A stretch of DNA of 64,000 bases from JANMES01 sp038329865. Its GTDB lineage: Bacteria; Planctomycetota; Phycisphaerae; Tepidisphaerales; Tepidisphaeraceae. The notes under the pieces were generated by a model, which saw only the letters and a list, made by a program, of their open reading frames with translations, ran no database searches and was not told where the DNA came from. How positions within the stretch are numbered: position 1 is the stretch's first letter; the number at the start of each line of letters is the position of its first letter. The translations under genes and the position numbers were made by a program. Positions 44,058 to 53,034 of the stretch are shown here, in pieces. The stretch is from contig JBBQNK010000005.1 of assembly GCA_038329865.1 (NCBI GenBank), positions 1-64,000 of the forward strand. The letters are read 5' to 3'.

Positions 44058-45518
44058 TCAGAAATCCAAACCGCCGCGCAGTTCCGGACGTTTCTTCTTT
44101 TTAACCGGAGCCGCCTCCGCAGCCGGTGCCGAAGGCGCCGCCGCGACAGCCTGCCGCATGGACAGGCCGATGCGTCGCGCTTCCACATCAACGCTCAGCA
44201 CCCGAACGCGAACGTCCTGCCCGGGTTTGACGACATCGCCCGGCGAGCGGACGCGCTGATTCGAAAGCTCGCTGACGTGAATCAACCCTTCAAGCCCCGG
44301 CTCGAGCTCGACGAACGCCCCGAAATCGGCGGCACGAGTTACTTTCGCGTCTACCATTTCGCCGACATGATACCGATCCAGCGCCGTCGTCCAGGGGTTC
44401 GGGCCGGCCTGCTTCAGGCTGAAGCTGATCTTTCGCTGCAGCTCGTCTACTTTTAATACCACCAGTTTCACCGTATCGCCAACTTTTACGACATCGCTCG
44501 GGTGATTGATCCGCTGAAAACTCATTTCGCTGATCGGCAAAAGGCCTTCAACGCCTTCTTCGACTTCGATGAACGCGCCGAACGGCTCGATGTTGCTCAC
44601 GCGCCCGGTGATCGTGGTGCCGGCGGAATATTTTGTGGCGGCGTCGGCCCAAGGATCAATCCCTCGCGCCTGCTTCAGGCTGAGCGACATCTTGCCGGTC
44701 TCATTATCGAGCTTCATGATTTTTACGTCGACGATGTCGCCGACTTTCACCAGGTCGCTGGCCTTGTTGCCGCGGCGGAAGCTCATTTCGCTTACGTGAA
44801 GCAGTCCATCCAAACCGCCGAGATCGACGAACGCGCCGTAGTCCATCACGCTGCGGATCGTGCCGCGGCGGATCTGGCCTTCGGAAATCTCCAGCAGCAT
44901 TTTCTTTTTCTGCTCTTCCTTTTCGCGCTCGAGGATATTCCGGCGGCTGACGATCAGGTTCTTCGCGTCGCGCTCGAACTGCGTCACCTCGACCTGGAAC
45001 TTCTGGCCGATGAGCGTGGAGAGATCTTTCTGGAAATAAATATCCACCTGCCCGGCGGGCATGAACGCGCGCATGTTCTTGATTTCCATCTCCAACCCGC
45101 CCTTGTTCACGCCGGTGACGGTGCCTTCAACGATCTGGCCGATCTCCATGTTTTCCCACGAAACATTGCTCGCGAGCGAGCCTTTCTTCGTAAGGATGAG
45201 CAACCCTTCGCTGGCGTCGTAGCGCTCGACATTGAACTCGATTTCATCGCCCACGTTCGGCGGCTCTTCGCCAAACTGCAGCAGTGATGCGATGCCCTGG
45301 CTCTTGCCGCCGAAATCGACGAAGACGTCGTCTTTCCCGACCGAAACGATCCGGCCCTTGCGCATGCCTGTCGTTGATGCGGCGCTCACCTGCGGCTTAT
45401 CGAAGCCGTAGAGCGCGTCCATCGAAACGTCCGCCAGCGCCGCATCCACCTGCTGATCGAGCGCTGATTCGTCCGGGCGGAATTTTTTCTTGTATTCTTC
45501 GTCGAGCTTCTTGGCCAT
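44058..45518 (-). CDS. rpsA: 30S ribosomal protein S1 homologue (five S1 domains)
   Basis: RNA-binding protein of 486 aa. Five OB-fold S1 repeats are recognisable, near residues 50-115, 125-200, 213-290, 300-375 and 385-460, the third to fifth with the strong GAFVDLGGLDGLLHVSEMS-type pattern. The first is divergent. Full bacterial S1 has six domains; five-domain versions exist. A Pro/Ala-rich tail ends the protein. AGGAG lies 7 nt before the ATG. It acts in mRNA binding on the small subunit. Confidence 0.88.
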   Translation of the reverse strand: MAKKLDEEYKKKFRPDESALDQQVDAALADVSMDALYGFDKPQVSAASTTGMRKGRIVSVGKDDVFVDFGGKSQGIASLLQFGEEPPNVGDEIEFNVERYDASEGLLILTKKGSLASNVSWENMEIGQIVEGTVTGVNKGGLEMEIKNMRAFMPAGQVDIYFQKDLSTLIGQKFQVEVTQFERDAKNLIVSRRNILEREKEEQKKKMLLEISEGQIRRGTIRSVMDYGAFVDLGGLDGLLHVSEMSFRRGNKASDLVKVGDIVDVKIMKLDNETGKMSLSLKQARGIDPWADAATKYSAGTTITGRVSNIEPFGAFIEVEEGVEGLLPISEMSFQRINHPSDVVKVGDTVKLVVLKVDELQRKISFSLKQAGPNPWTTALDRYHVGEMVDAKVTRAADFGAFVELEPGLEGLIHVSELSNQRVRSPGDVVKPGQDVRVRVLSVDVEARRIGLSMRQAVAAAPSAPAAEAAPVKKKKRPELRGGLDF

Positions 45519-45620
45519 TCACGTCTCCTAAATATCTCTGAGCGGCCATGATACCGGCACCGCGTTATTTGCAACACCGAAGGCTATAGTTGTAACAATC
45601 TTTAGTATGTGAGGCCGTTG

Positions 45621-46925
45621 ATGGAAAACAAAACTCCGCTGGTGGCGGTGATCGGGGCCGGCTTTGCCGGGCTTAAAGTCGTCAAAGGGCTGCGGAAAGT
45701 GCCTTGCCGCATCATGCTCGTCGATCGGCACAACTACCACCTGTTTCAGCCGTTGCTCTACCAGGTGGCGACGGCCGCCCTCTCGCCGGCGGATATCGCC
45801 TACCCGATCCGGCGGATTTTTCGCTCGCAAAAGAACGTGGCCGTCGCGCTGGGCGAGGTGGAGTTCGTCGACCTTGCCAAAAGCACCTTCGGCGGCGCGC
45901 AGGCGAGCATTCCGTTCGATTATCTCGTCATCGCCGCTGGCGCCACGCATTCTTACTTCGGCCACGACGACTGGATGCCGCTCGCACCCGGGCTCAAGTC
46001 GATCGACGACGCGACGAACATCCGCCGCAAGATGCTGCTGGCGTTTGAAGAAGCCGAGTACGAGGCCGATCCCGTCGCGATGAAGTCTAAGCTCACGTTC
46101 GTGATCATCGGCGGCGGGCCGACGGGCGTGGAGATGGCGGGCGCGATCCGCGACATCGCCGTCAATGACATGCCGCGCGATTTCCGTTCGATCGACACGG
46201 CGATGGCGTGCGTAATCCTCGTGCAAAGCGGCGACCGCCTGCTGCCGGGCTTTCCGCCGGAGCTTTCCGAGCGCGCCAAGAGCGACCTTGAATCCGTCGG
46301 CGTGCAGGTGCGGCTCAACTCGCGCGTGACCAACGTAGACGCCGACGGCGTGTGGATGGGCGACGAGCAGATCCGCGCCAGCACCGTTCTCTGGGCCGCC
46401 GGCGTGCAGGCGCCGCCGCTGCTCAAGACGCTCAACGTGCCGACCGACAAATCCGGCCGGGTGATCGTGAACGCCGACCTTTCCGTGCCCGACCATCGCA
46501 ATGTTTTCGTCATCGGCGATGCCGCATTGGTGAAAAACCCGAAATCCGGCGAGCCCGTGCCCGGCGTAGCGCCGGCGGCGATGCAGATGGGCGAGTTCGT
46601 CGCGAAACTCCTCAAGGCAGAAATCGCCGCGACCACGCCCCCGCCGCGGCCGACGTTTGAATATTTCGACAAAGGCACGATGGCCACCATCGGCAAACGC
46701 CGCGCCGTGGCGGATATCAGGGGTTTCAAGTTCGGCGGGATTTTCGCCTGGCTTCTCTGGTGCTTCGTTCACCTCTCCTTCCTCGTCAGTTTCCGCAACC
46801 GAATGTGGGTGATGCTCAGCTGGATCTACGAATACTTCACGCACGGCCGCGAGGCGCGGCTGATTACGGGCGATATCAAAGTCAAAATTAAGAAAGTTCG
46901 CACCGACAACATGCCCATGCCCTGA
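45621..46925 (+). CDS. ndh: type II NADH:quinone dehydrogenase
   Basis: Peripheral membrane flavoenzyme of 434 aa that passes electrons from NADH to quinone without pumping protons. GAGFAGL (FAD) is at the start, VIIGGGPTGVEMAG (NADH) near residue 155 and a GDAAL motif before the C-terminal part. The C-terminus has two amphipathic or hydrophobic helices (FAWLLWCFVHLSFLVSF, WVMLSWIYEYF) for membrane contact. The ATG at 45621 has GAGG 6 nt before it; a GTG at 45609 is possible. The window also has a complex I membrane arm, so both NADH routes exist. Confidence 0.92.
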   Translation: MENKTPLVAVIGAGFAGLKVVKGLRKVPCRIMLVDRHNYHLFQPLLYQVATAALSPADIAYPIRRIFRSQKNVAVALGEVEFVDLAKSTFGGAQASIPFDYLVIAAGATHSYFGHDDWMPLAPGLKSIDDATNIRRKMLLAFEEAEYEADPVAMKSKLTFVIIGGGPTGVEMAGAIRDIAVNDMPRDFRSIDTAMACVILVQSGDRLLPGFPPELSERAKSDLESVGVQVRLNSRVTNVDADGVWMGDEQIRASTVLWAAGVQAPPLLKTLNVPTDKSGRVIVNADLSVPDHRNVFVIGDAALVKNPKSGEPVPGVAPAAMQMGEFVAKLLKAEIAATTPPPRPTFEYFDKGTMATIGKRRAVADIRGFKFGGIFAWLLWCFVHLSFLVSFRNRMWVMLSWIYEYFTHGREARLITGDIKVKIKKVRTDNMPMP

Positions 46926-47029
46926 TGCGATTCTTTGCTCACTCGCCTGGTATTCCGGGATGCGGACAGATCGGGCGCATTTCGACTGGCTCACGTGACT
47001 TTTCCTGCCGCTCCGGCTTCAATCCTTGA

Positions 47030-48544
47030 ATGAGCACTCCGCAACAAGCCTATGAATCGTTGATCAAATCCCTCCGCGAAATTTCCGTCCTCGGATCGAT
47101 CGGATCGGTCCTGCACTGGGACGAGCGCACGCAGCGCCCGCCGGCCGGGGCGGAGCACCGGGCGGAGCAGATTTCGCTCATCGCCACCATGACGCACGCG
47201 AAGTTCACCTCGCCGCAAATCGGCGAGTGGCTGGCGGCCGTTGAAAGTTCGCCGTTGGTGAAGGAACCGACCAGCGACGCGGCCGTCAACGTCCGCCACA
47301 CCCGGCGGGCGTACGATCGCGCGACCAAGCTGCCGCTGTCGCTCGTGGAGGAGATGGCCAAGACCACCTCGCTCTCAGAGAACGCGTGGGAGTCGGCCAA
47401 GAAGAATTCGGACTTCAAATCCTTCGCGCCGTGGCTGGCGAAGGTGCTGGAACTCAAGCGCGCCGAGGCCGACTGCGTGGCGCCGGGGAAAAATCGGTAC
47501 GACACGCTGCTCGACGAGTACGAGCCCGGCGAAACGTCGGCGAACCTGCAGAAAGTCTTCGCCGATTTGCGCGGGCCACTGGTGGAGCTGATCGGCAAGA
47601 TTACCTCGAGCGGACGAGTCGCGCCGACTGAAATCCTCGAGCGCGATTACCCCGCCGACGCCCAGGAACAGCTCGCCCGCGCCGCAAGCGCCGCCGTCGG
47701 CTTCGACTTTAACGCCGGCGTGCTCGCCCGCTCCGTCCACCCCTTCTGCACCATGATCGGCCCCGGCGATACGCGCATGACCACCCGCTACGACGAAAAA
47801 TACTTCGGCGACGCCTTCTTCGGCGTCCTGCACGAGACCGGCCATGCACTTTACGACCAGGGATTGCCCAAGGAGCATTTCGGCCTCCCCCGCGGCGAAT
47901 ACGTTTCACTGGGCATTCACGAAAGCCAGTCGCGCATGTGGGAAAACCTGGTCGGGCGGTCGAAATCGTTCTGGAAGGCATTGCTGCCGAAGGCGCGCGA
48001 GACGTTCCCGAAAGCGCTCGCCGGCGTTTCCGAGCAGGACTGGTACTTTGCCATCAATGATGTGCGCCCGAGCCTGATCCGCACCGAATCCGACGAAGCC
48101 ACCTACAACCTCCACGTGCTGCTCCGCTTCGAGATCGAACAAGCCCTGCTCAGCGGCGAGCTGCCTGTGAACGATCTCCCGACCGAATGGAACGCCCGGA
48201 TGAAAAAATACCTCGGCCTCACCCCGCCCGACGACGCGCGCGGCTGCCTCCAAGACGTCCACTGGTCCGGCGGCGGGATCGGCTATTTCCCGACGTACAC
48301 GCTGGGCAACCTGTACGCCGCGCAGTTCTTCGAGCAGGCCCGCAAGGATTTAGGCGACCTCGACGCCCAATTCGCGAGAGGCGATTTCGCCCCCCTGCTC
48401 GGCTGGCTAAGGAAGAATATCCACGCGCACGGCAAGACTTATTCCGCCGGCGAACTCGCGCAACGCATCACGGGTCGGGCGTTGACGTCGAAGCCGTTGA
48501 TCGATCATCTCAAGCGAAAGGCGAGCGAGCTTTATGGGGTATGA
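47030..48544 (+). CDS. M32 family carboxypeptidase (Taq type)
   Basis: Metallocarboxypeptidase of 504 aa, close to the usual length. Signatures are VHPFCTMIGPGDTRMTTRY, the zinc motif LHETGHALYDQGL and HESQSRMWENLVGRS. It removes C-terminal residues with broad specificity in the cytoplasm. The 3' end overlaps the next possible start by ATGA. Confidence 0.93.
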   Translation: MSTPQQAYESLIKSLREISVLGSIGSVLHWDERTQRPPAGAEHRAEQISLIATMTHAKFTSPQIGEWLAAVESSPLVKEPTSDAAVNVRHTRRAYDRATKLPLSLVEEMAKTTSLSENAWESAKKNSDFKSFAPWLAKVLELKRAEADCVAPGKNRYDTLLDEYEPGETSANLQKVFADLRGPLVELIGKITSSGRVAPTEILERDYPADAQEQLARAASAAVGFDFNAGVLARSVHPFCTMIGPGDTRMTTRYDEKYFGDAFFGVLHETGHALYDQGLPKEHFGLPRGEYVSLGIHESQSRMWENLVGRSKSFWKALLPKARETFPKALAGVSEQDWYFAINDVRPSLIRTESDEATYNLHVLLRFEIEQALLSGELPVNDLPTEWNARMKKYLGLTPPDDARGCLQDVHWSGGGIGYFPTYTLGNLYAAQFFEQARKDLGDLDAQFARGDFAPLLGWLRKNIHAHGKTYSAGELAQRITGRALTSKPLIDHLKRKASELYGV

Positions 48545-49221
48545 TCATCGTCGAATGCGATGGATTCCCTCAGCAATTCTGGTGCTACTATTCGCGGTCG
48601 CGTGTCGCGCCGGCAGAGGTTCGGATCGGGTATTCGCGGATTCGCATTGAGGCGGATCAATCGATCGTCATCACCACGCCGACGATGATCATCCGCGACG
48701 GAGAAGACGGGAAGCCGGTTCTGCTTACGGCCGATCGCATCACGCTGCGGCCCGAGGGGAAGTTGGATCTGAACAAGCCGCTGACGCTTGCGGCGATTGA
48801 ATTCGAACGGCCGATTCTGAACCTGATGATGCTGCCACGCGCAGGGGCGATGCCATCGACTCGCCCGGCATCGCGGCCTTCGATCGACCCGGTGCGGGAA
48901 GTCATGAAGTCACTCACCTTATTGAAGATCCATGACGGCATAACTCTTTTTCCCATCGGTGAAATGTCGGATGGTGCGAATATCGTGCGCGGAAGTGCGT
49001 CGGCCCAGCGAGATGAACACGGGGAGTGGAAGGCCCACATCGATTCCAGTGGCATCGGCGGACCGTTTGCAGGGATATTTCTTCCGGCTTCAACGAAGGT
49101 CGATCTGCGATTCAAGATCGATTACGACAACGAAAAACTCTCGGTGCAGTTGGACATCAACGCGATGATGAAAGGTGAATTGCTTAAGAAACGTGTGACG
49201 ACAAGGCCGAATTCTCGTTAG
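48541..49221 (+). CDS. hypothetical protein, possibly frameshifted lipoprotein
   Basis: An open frame of 226 aa beginning at ATGA on the carboxypeptidase stop. The main body (from EVRIGYSRIRIEADQSIVI) has alternating strands and a Pro/Ser-rich linker (AMPSTRPASRPSIDP), as in AsmA-like or lipid-transfer folds. In another frame, from ATG 48555, the opening reads as a lipoprotein signal, MRWIPSAILVLLFAVAC. A one-base indel near 48605-48615 would join the two, so the N-terminus given here may be wrong. Unrecognised family. Confidence 0.5.
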   Translation: MIIVECDGFPQQFWCYYSRSRVAPAEVRIGYSRIRIEADQSIVITTPTMIIRDGEDGKPVLLTADRITLRPEGKLDLNKPLTLAAIEFERPILNLMMLPRAGAMPSTRPASRPSIDPVREVMKSLTLLKIHDGITLFPIGEMSDGANIVRGSASAQRDEHGEWKAHIDSSGIGGPFAGIFLPASTKVDLRFKIDYDNEKLSVQLDINAMMKGELLKKRVTTRPNSR

Positions 49222-49679
49222 CGCTTTACCGCATCCGCCGCGGCTTTTTCAAGCACGACGATATCCGCTTTATGGTCTGCGATGTGGCTCTTCAGAACGG
49301 CCAGCACGGCCGGGTCCACGCCCGGCAGCGAGGTGATCACGTTTTCGTACCGCTCGATCATCAGCTTCTTATCGCTCATCAATTTCGGCAATAAAAACTT
49401 GATCGACAGGTAGGCCAGGTATTGTTCTTCCGGCTGGACGGAGCGGAGGGAAGGAACTCCATTGAGCGACTCGATCAGGGCGGCGATTTCTTCGGCGTGG
49501 CGTTCGCTGGTGGCGACCATGCCCAGCAGCGGTACGCGCATTTCAACAGTCGCGCGGTTGAGGTACGGGGAGCCTTCGCCCATGAAGCGGAAGAGGCTGT
49601 TGAGTTCCGCCTCGACGAGGCTGTTGAGAGCGTCGACGATCTGCAGCGGGCCGGTGGACATGATCGGTGCGTTTGCCAT
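49218..49679 (-). CDS. ferritin-like four-helix protein
   Basis: Protein of 153 aa, nearly all helical, with a ferritin-like pattern: E at ALNSLVEAELNSLFRF, then SERHAEEIAALIESL with a paired E/H, then ERYENVITSL and KSHIADHKADI. These could be di-iron ligands, but the full ExxH set is not certain. It sits 7 bp after nuoN on the same strand with its ribosome binding site at the nuoN stop, so it is co-transcribed with the complex I genes. Iron handling or bacterioferritin-like role inferred. Confidence 0.68.
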   Translation of the reverse strand: MANAPIMSTGPLQIVDALNSLVEAELNSLFRFMGEGSPYLNRATVEMRVPLLGMVATSERHAEEIAALIESLNGVPSLRSVQPEEQYLAYLSIKFLLPKLMSDKKLMIERYENVITSLPGVDPAVLAVLKSHIADHKADIVVLEKAAADAVKR

Positions 49680-49686
49680 TTAATCC

Positions 49687-51300
49687 CTATTTCGCCATCG
49701 AGACGGCCGGCGCGGCGGCGTTGACCGACGGCACTGCGGTGAAGTGCATGCGGCCGTAGTTTTCGGTCAGTTTGTTCAGCGGACTGTAACCGACGAACAT
49801 CACCACCAGCATGATCGCGCACATGAGTGAGACCGCGACGCCCAGCGGGTTGCCCATGAAGGCCGGCTGATCGGAGTTGAGCAGGAACATCGACCGCACC
49901 ACGCGCATGTAGAAGTAGAGGCTGAGCACCGTGTTGATCAGGATGACCACCACCAGCAGCCACCACCAACCGCCGGTCTGGATCAGGGCCATGAGGATGT
50001 TGAACTTCGCGAAGAATCCCGCGAGCGGCGGTAAGCCAACGAAGCTGAACATGAACGCCGCCATGCAAACTGCCAGCACCGGGTTTCGCCGCGAAAGGCC
50101 GGCGTACCCTTCGAGCGTTTCAATGCCCGTCTGCTTGAACACCAGGCCGGCCACGGTGAACGCGCCCAGGTTCATGAACAGGTACACCGCGAGATAAAAC
50201 AGAATCGTGCGGGCGGAGATCGAAGTCGGATCGGTCACGCTGCCGGCCTTGAGCAGCAGGGACATCGCACACAGCATGTAACCGGCATGGGCGATGGAGC
50301 TGTAAGCGAGCAGGCGCTTGATGTTGTTCTGCACGAAAGCGGCCGTGTTGCCGAGGGTGGCGGAGAGAGCGCCCATCACGCCGAGCACGATCGCGATGAC
50401 CGCCGGCGCGGAAAGCAGTTCGCCGTTCATGCCGTTGAAGTGGTACGCGTCGGCGATGTTGTTCACGACGCGCAGCAGCAGGACAAGGGCCGCGCCCTTG
50501 CTGGCGACGGAGAGGAACGTCGTCACTTCGATGGCCGCGCCTTCGAACACGTCCGGGCACCAGAAGTGGAACGGCACGGCCGCGATTTTGAAACCGATGC
50601 CGACGACCAATCCAAAAACCGCGACAACGAGCAGCGCCGTTCCGCCGGTGGTGGCGGGCATCTTAGAGGCCAACTCGGAGAGGTTCAGCGTGCCGTACAG
50701 CCCGTAGAGCAGCGACATGCCGTACGTCATCACCGCGCTGGTGGCGGCGCCGAACAGCACGTACTTGAGGCTCGCTTCAGCGTCGGTCTTGTTGGTCTTA
50801 CGGAAGCCGGCCAGCACGTAGCTGGGGAAGCTGGCGAGTTCCACCGCGAGCAGGATCATGAGCAGGTTGTTGGCCGACGCCATGAGGGCCATGCCGGTGG
50901 TCGCACCGAGGAGCAGGACGAAGAACTCAGGGCCGTCGCCTTCATGCATGTCGGCGGCACTGGTGGCGAACCACATCATGATCACGCCGATCACGAAGAC
51001 CAGCAGCAGGATTTTCCAGAGGAACGCGATCGGATCGGCCACCAGCATCGGCGCGAACTTAGTGGCCTGCAGGCCCGCATCAGGGCTGACGTATTGAACG
51101 TAAAGAAGGCTGAGCAGCGCGATCACCAATCCCGCCAGTGCCACCAGGCCGCACGCGGTGTTCGACTTTTTCACGAAGAACGGCGTGAGCAGCACCGCGA
51201 CGATCGTGCCGATGAGCGTGAGCTCGGCGATGAACGGGCGCAGCTCCGTCCAGCCGGGGATGAAGGGTAAGCCGATACTTGCAAGAGACAGGATCATCAT
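49687..51300 (-). CDS. nuoN: NADH-quinone oxidoreductase subunit N
   Basis: Antiporter-like proton-pumping membrane subunit of complex I, about 537 aa with roughly 14 membrane segments. A Lys in a broken helix is expected around KRLLAYSSIAHAGYML, which is conserved. The start is taken at the ATG pair 51297-51300, because the next ATG upstream lies inside a dispersed palindrome. Last Nuo gene of the operon, followed at once by the ferritin-like gene. Confidence 0.95.
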   Translation of the reverse strand: MMILSLASIGLPFIPGWTELRPFIAELTLIGTIVAVLLTPFFVKKSNTACGLVALAGLVIALLSLLYVQYVSPDAGLQATKFAPMLVADPIAFLWKILLLVFVIGVIMMWFATSAADMHEGDGPEFFVLLLGATTGMALMASANNLLMILLAVELASFPSYVLAGFRKTNKTDAEASLKYVLFGAATSAVMTYGMSLLYGLYGTLNLSELASKMPATTGGTALLVVAVFGLVVGIGFKIAAVPFHFWCPDVFEGAAIEVTTFLSVASKGAALVLLLRVVNNIADAYHFNGMNGELLSAPAVIAIVLGVMGALSATLGNTAAFVQNNIKRLLAYSSIAHAGYMLCAMSLLLKAGSVTDPTSISARTILFYLAVYLFMNLGAFTVAGLVFKQTGIETLEGYAGLSRRNPVLAVCMAAFMFSFVGLPPLAGFFAKFNILMALIQTGGWWWLLVVVILINTVLSLYFYMRVVRSMFLLNSDQPAFMGNPLGVAVSLMCAIMLVVMFVGYSPLNKLTENYGRMHFTAVPSVNAAAPAVSMAK

Positions 51301-51308
51301 TCGCTTTC

Positions 51309-51372
51309 GTAGCATGGGCTACCAGCCCATGTCATGGTGCGCACCGGGTCACGGGCTGGTAGCCCGTGCTAC
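51309..51372. repeat. snap-back repeat between nuoM and nuoN
   Basis: GTAGCATGGGCTACCAGCCC (51309-51328) pairs with 51353-51372 with one mismatch. Same core as 4157-4214. It could pause or stabilise the polycistronic mRNA. Confidence 0.85.
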
Positions 51373-51375
51373 GCT

Positions 51376-52998
51376 TCATCCTAACAACTTGAACATCGCC
51401 GCCACCGTCGTGCTGGTGTAGGCGAAGAAGAACGCCGTCGGCAAAATGCCGAGCAGCACCGCCATGATGGCCAGCGGCGTGAGGACGGTCAGCTCGCGCT
51501 GGTCGACCTCGGGGAAGCTCTTGTACTCGGCCTTTTCCGGACCGAAGAAAACGCGCTGGACGGTCCAGAGCATGTAGCCGGCCGTCAGCACCACGCCGAA
51601 GCAGGCGATTACGGCGAGCGTCATGATGTACGGGTAAGCGTGGCCGTTGGTGGCGATCATGATGACCGAATCCGGCTTGGCGGCTTGGAAGCTGCCGAGC
51701 AGGACCATCACTTCACCGATAAAACCGGCAAGGCCCGGCAAGCCCAGGTTGCTGAAGCACGCCACGATGCTGAAGCCGGTGTAAACAGGCATCGTCGTCG
51801 CCATGCCGCCCATTCGGCCGAGCTCGCGGTGGTGAGCACGGTCGTACACCACGCCGACGACAAAGAACATCATCGCGCTGGTCACGCCGTGGGCGATCAT
51901 CATGAACTGTGCGCCGTTGATCGACGCCTCGGTCATCATCGCCGCGCCGAGCACGACGAATCCCATGTGCGATACGCTGCTGTAAGCTACGAGTTTCTTG
52001 AAATCGGTCTGGGCCATTGCGCACAGCGCGCCATAGATGATGCTCACCACGCCCACGAGTGCGAAGAGCCACCACAGGTCTTTGCCGGCATCGGGGAAGA
52101 GCGGGTACGCGATCCGGAAGATGCCGTACCCGCCGAGCTTGAGCAGGATGGCGGCCAGGATCATGCTCATCGGCGTGGGGGCTTCGACGTGCGCGTCCGG
52201 GAGCCACGTGTGAACGGGGACGGCCGGCACTTTGATCAGGAAGCCAAGCATCGCCAGGATGAAGAACGTCTTAGCCACTCCTGCCATACCGGCCGCCATC
52301 AGGCCCTTCTGCACGTCCGTTGAAGCGAGTTTCACGAGATCGAACGTGCCGTTCGGCAACCCCGGCAGGCCGCGGCTGTAGAGATACGTGCCGATCAGCA
52401 CGATCAGCAGACCGACCGAACCAACCAGCGTGTACAGGAAGAACTTGATCGCAGCGTACTCTTTGCGAGGCCCGCCCCAGATGCCGATCAGGAAATACAT
52501 CGGCAGCAGGCTGATTTCGAAGAAGACATAGAAGAGGAAAAAATCGAGCGAGAGGAACACGCCAAGGATGCCCGTCTCAAGAAACAGGAACAACGCCATG
52601 TACCCTTTGAGCTGCTTTTCAATATTCCAGCTCGCGATGCACGCCAGCACACAGACGAACGTCGTCAGGACGATCAGCGGAAAGCTCAGCCCGTCGATGC
52701 CGAGCTTGTATTGCACGTTAAACGCGGGAATCCAGTCGCACGACTGAACCATCTGCACCACGCCGCTGTTGGCTACGTATTCGCCGGTCTTTGCATCGTA
52801 CTGGGCGTAAGCGTACGGGCCGCTGGTCTTCCAGTTGAAGGTGATGAACAGCATCAGCGAGAGAATGAACGTGACGATCGTGGTGCCCAGCGCCGTCCAA
52901 CGCACGGCGTCGCGGCCCTTGGCGAAGAGCACGAGCGCCGCGCCGATCGTCGGCACGAAGATCAGGATCGACAGCAGATAGTGATTTAAGAAGTCCAT
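51376..52998 (-). CDS. nuoM: NADH-quinone oxidoreductase subunit M
   Basis: Antiporter-like subunit of complex I, 540 aa, about 14 membrane helices. VPAVPVHTWLPDAHVEAPTP and FKKLVAYSSVSHMGFV are the classic Mrp-type motifs with the pump Lys and His residues. It lies between nuoL and nuoN on the same strand, 36 bp after nuoL. Confidence 0.96.
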   Translation of the reverse strand: MDFLNHYLLSILIFVPTIGAALVLFAKGRDAVRWTALGTTIVTFILSLMLFITFNWKTSGPYAYAQYDAKTGEYVANSGVVQMVQSCDWIPAFNVQYKLGIDGLSFPLIVLTTFVCVLACIASWNIEKQLKGYMALFLFLETGILGVFLSLDFFLFYVFFEISLLPMYFLIGIWGGPRKEYAAIKFFLYTLVGSVGLLIVLIGTYLYSRGLPGLPNGTFDLVKLASTDVQKGLMAAGMAGVAKTFFILAMLGFLIKVPAVPVHTWLPDAHVEAPTPMSMILAAILLKLGGYGIFRIAYPLFPDAGKDLWWLFALVGVVSIIYGALCAMAQTDFKKLVAYSSVSHMGFVVLGAAMMTEASINGAQFMMIAHGVTSAMMFFVVGVVYDRAHHRELGRMGGMATTMPVYTGFSIVACFSNLGLPGLAGFIGEVMVLLGSFQAAKPDSVIMIATNGHAYPYIMTLAVIACFGVVLTAGYMLWTVQRVFFGPEKAEYKSFPEVDQRELTVLTPLAIMAVLLGILPTAFFFAYTSTTVAAMFKLLG

Positions 52999-53034
52999 AG
53001 CAATTCTCTTATTTCAACCGGCCAGCATGCCCGG

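Noticed and set aside
45528..46994. 488-codon minus-strand frame
   Set aside because: Antisense to ndh, which has full flavoprotein motifs.
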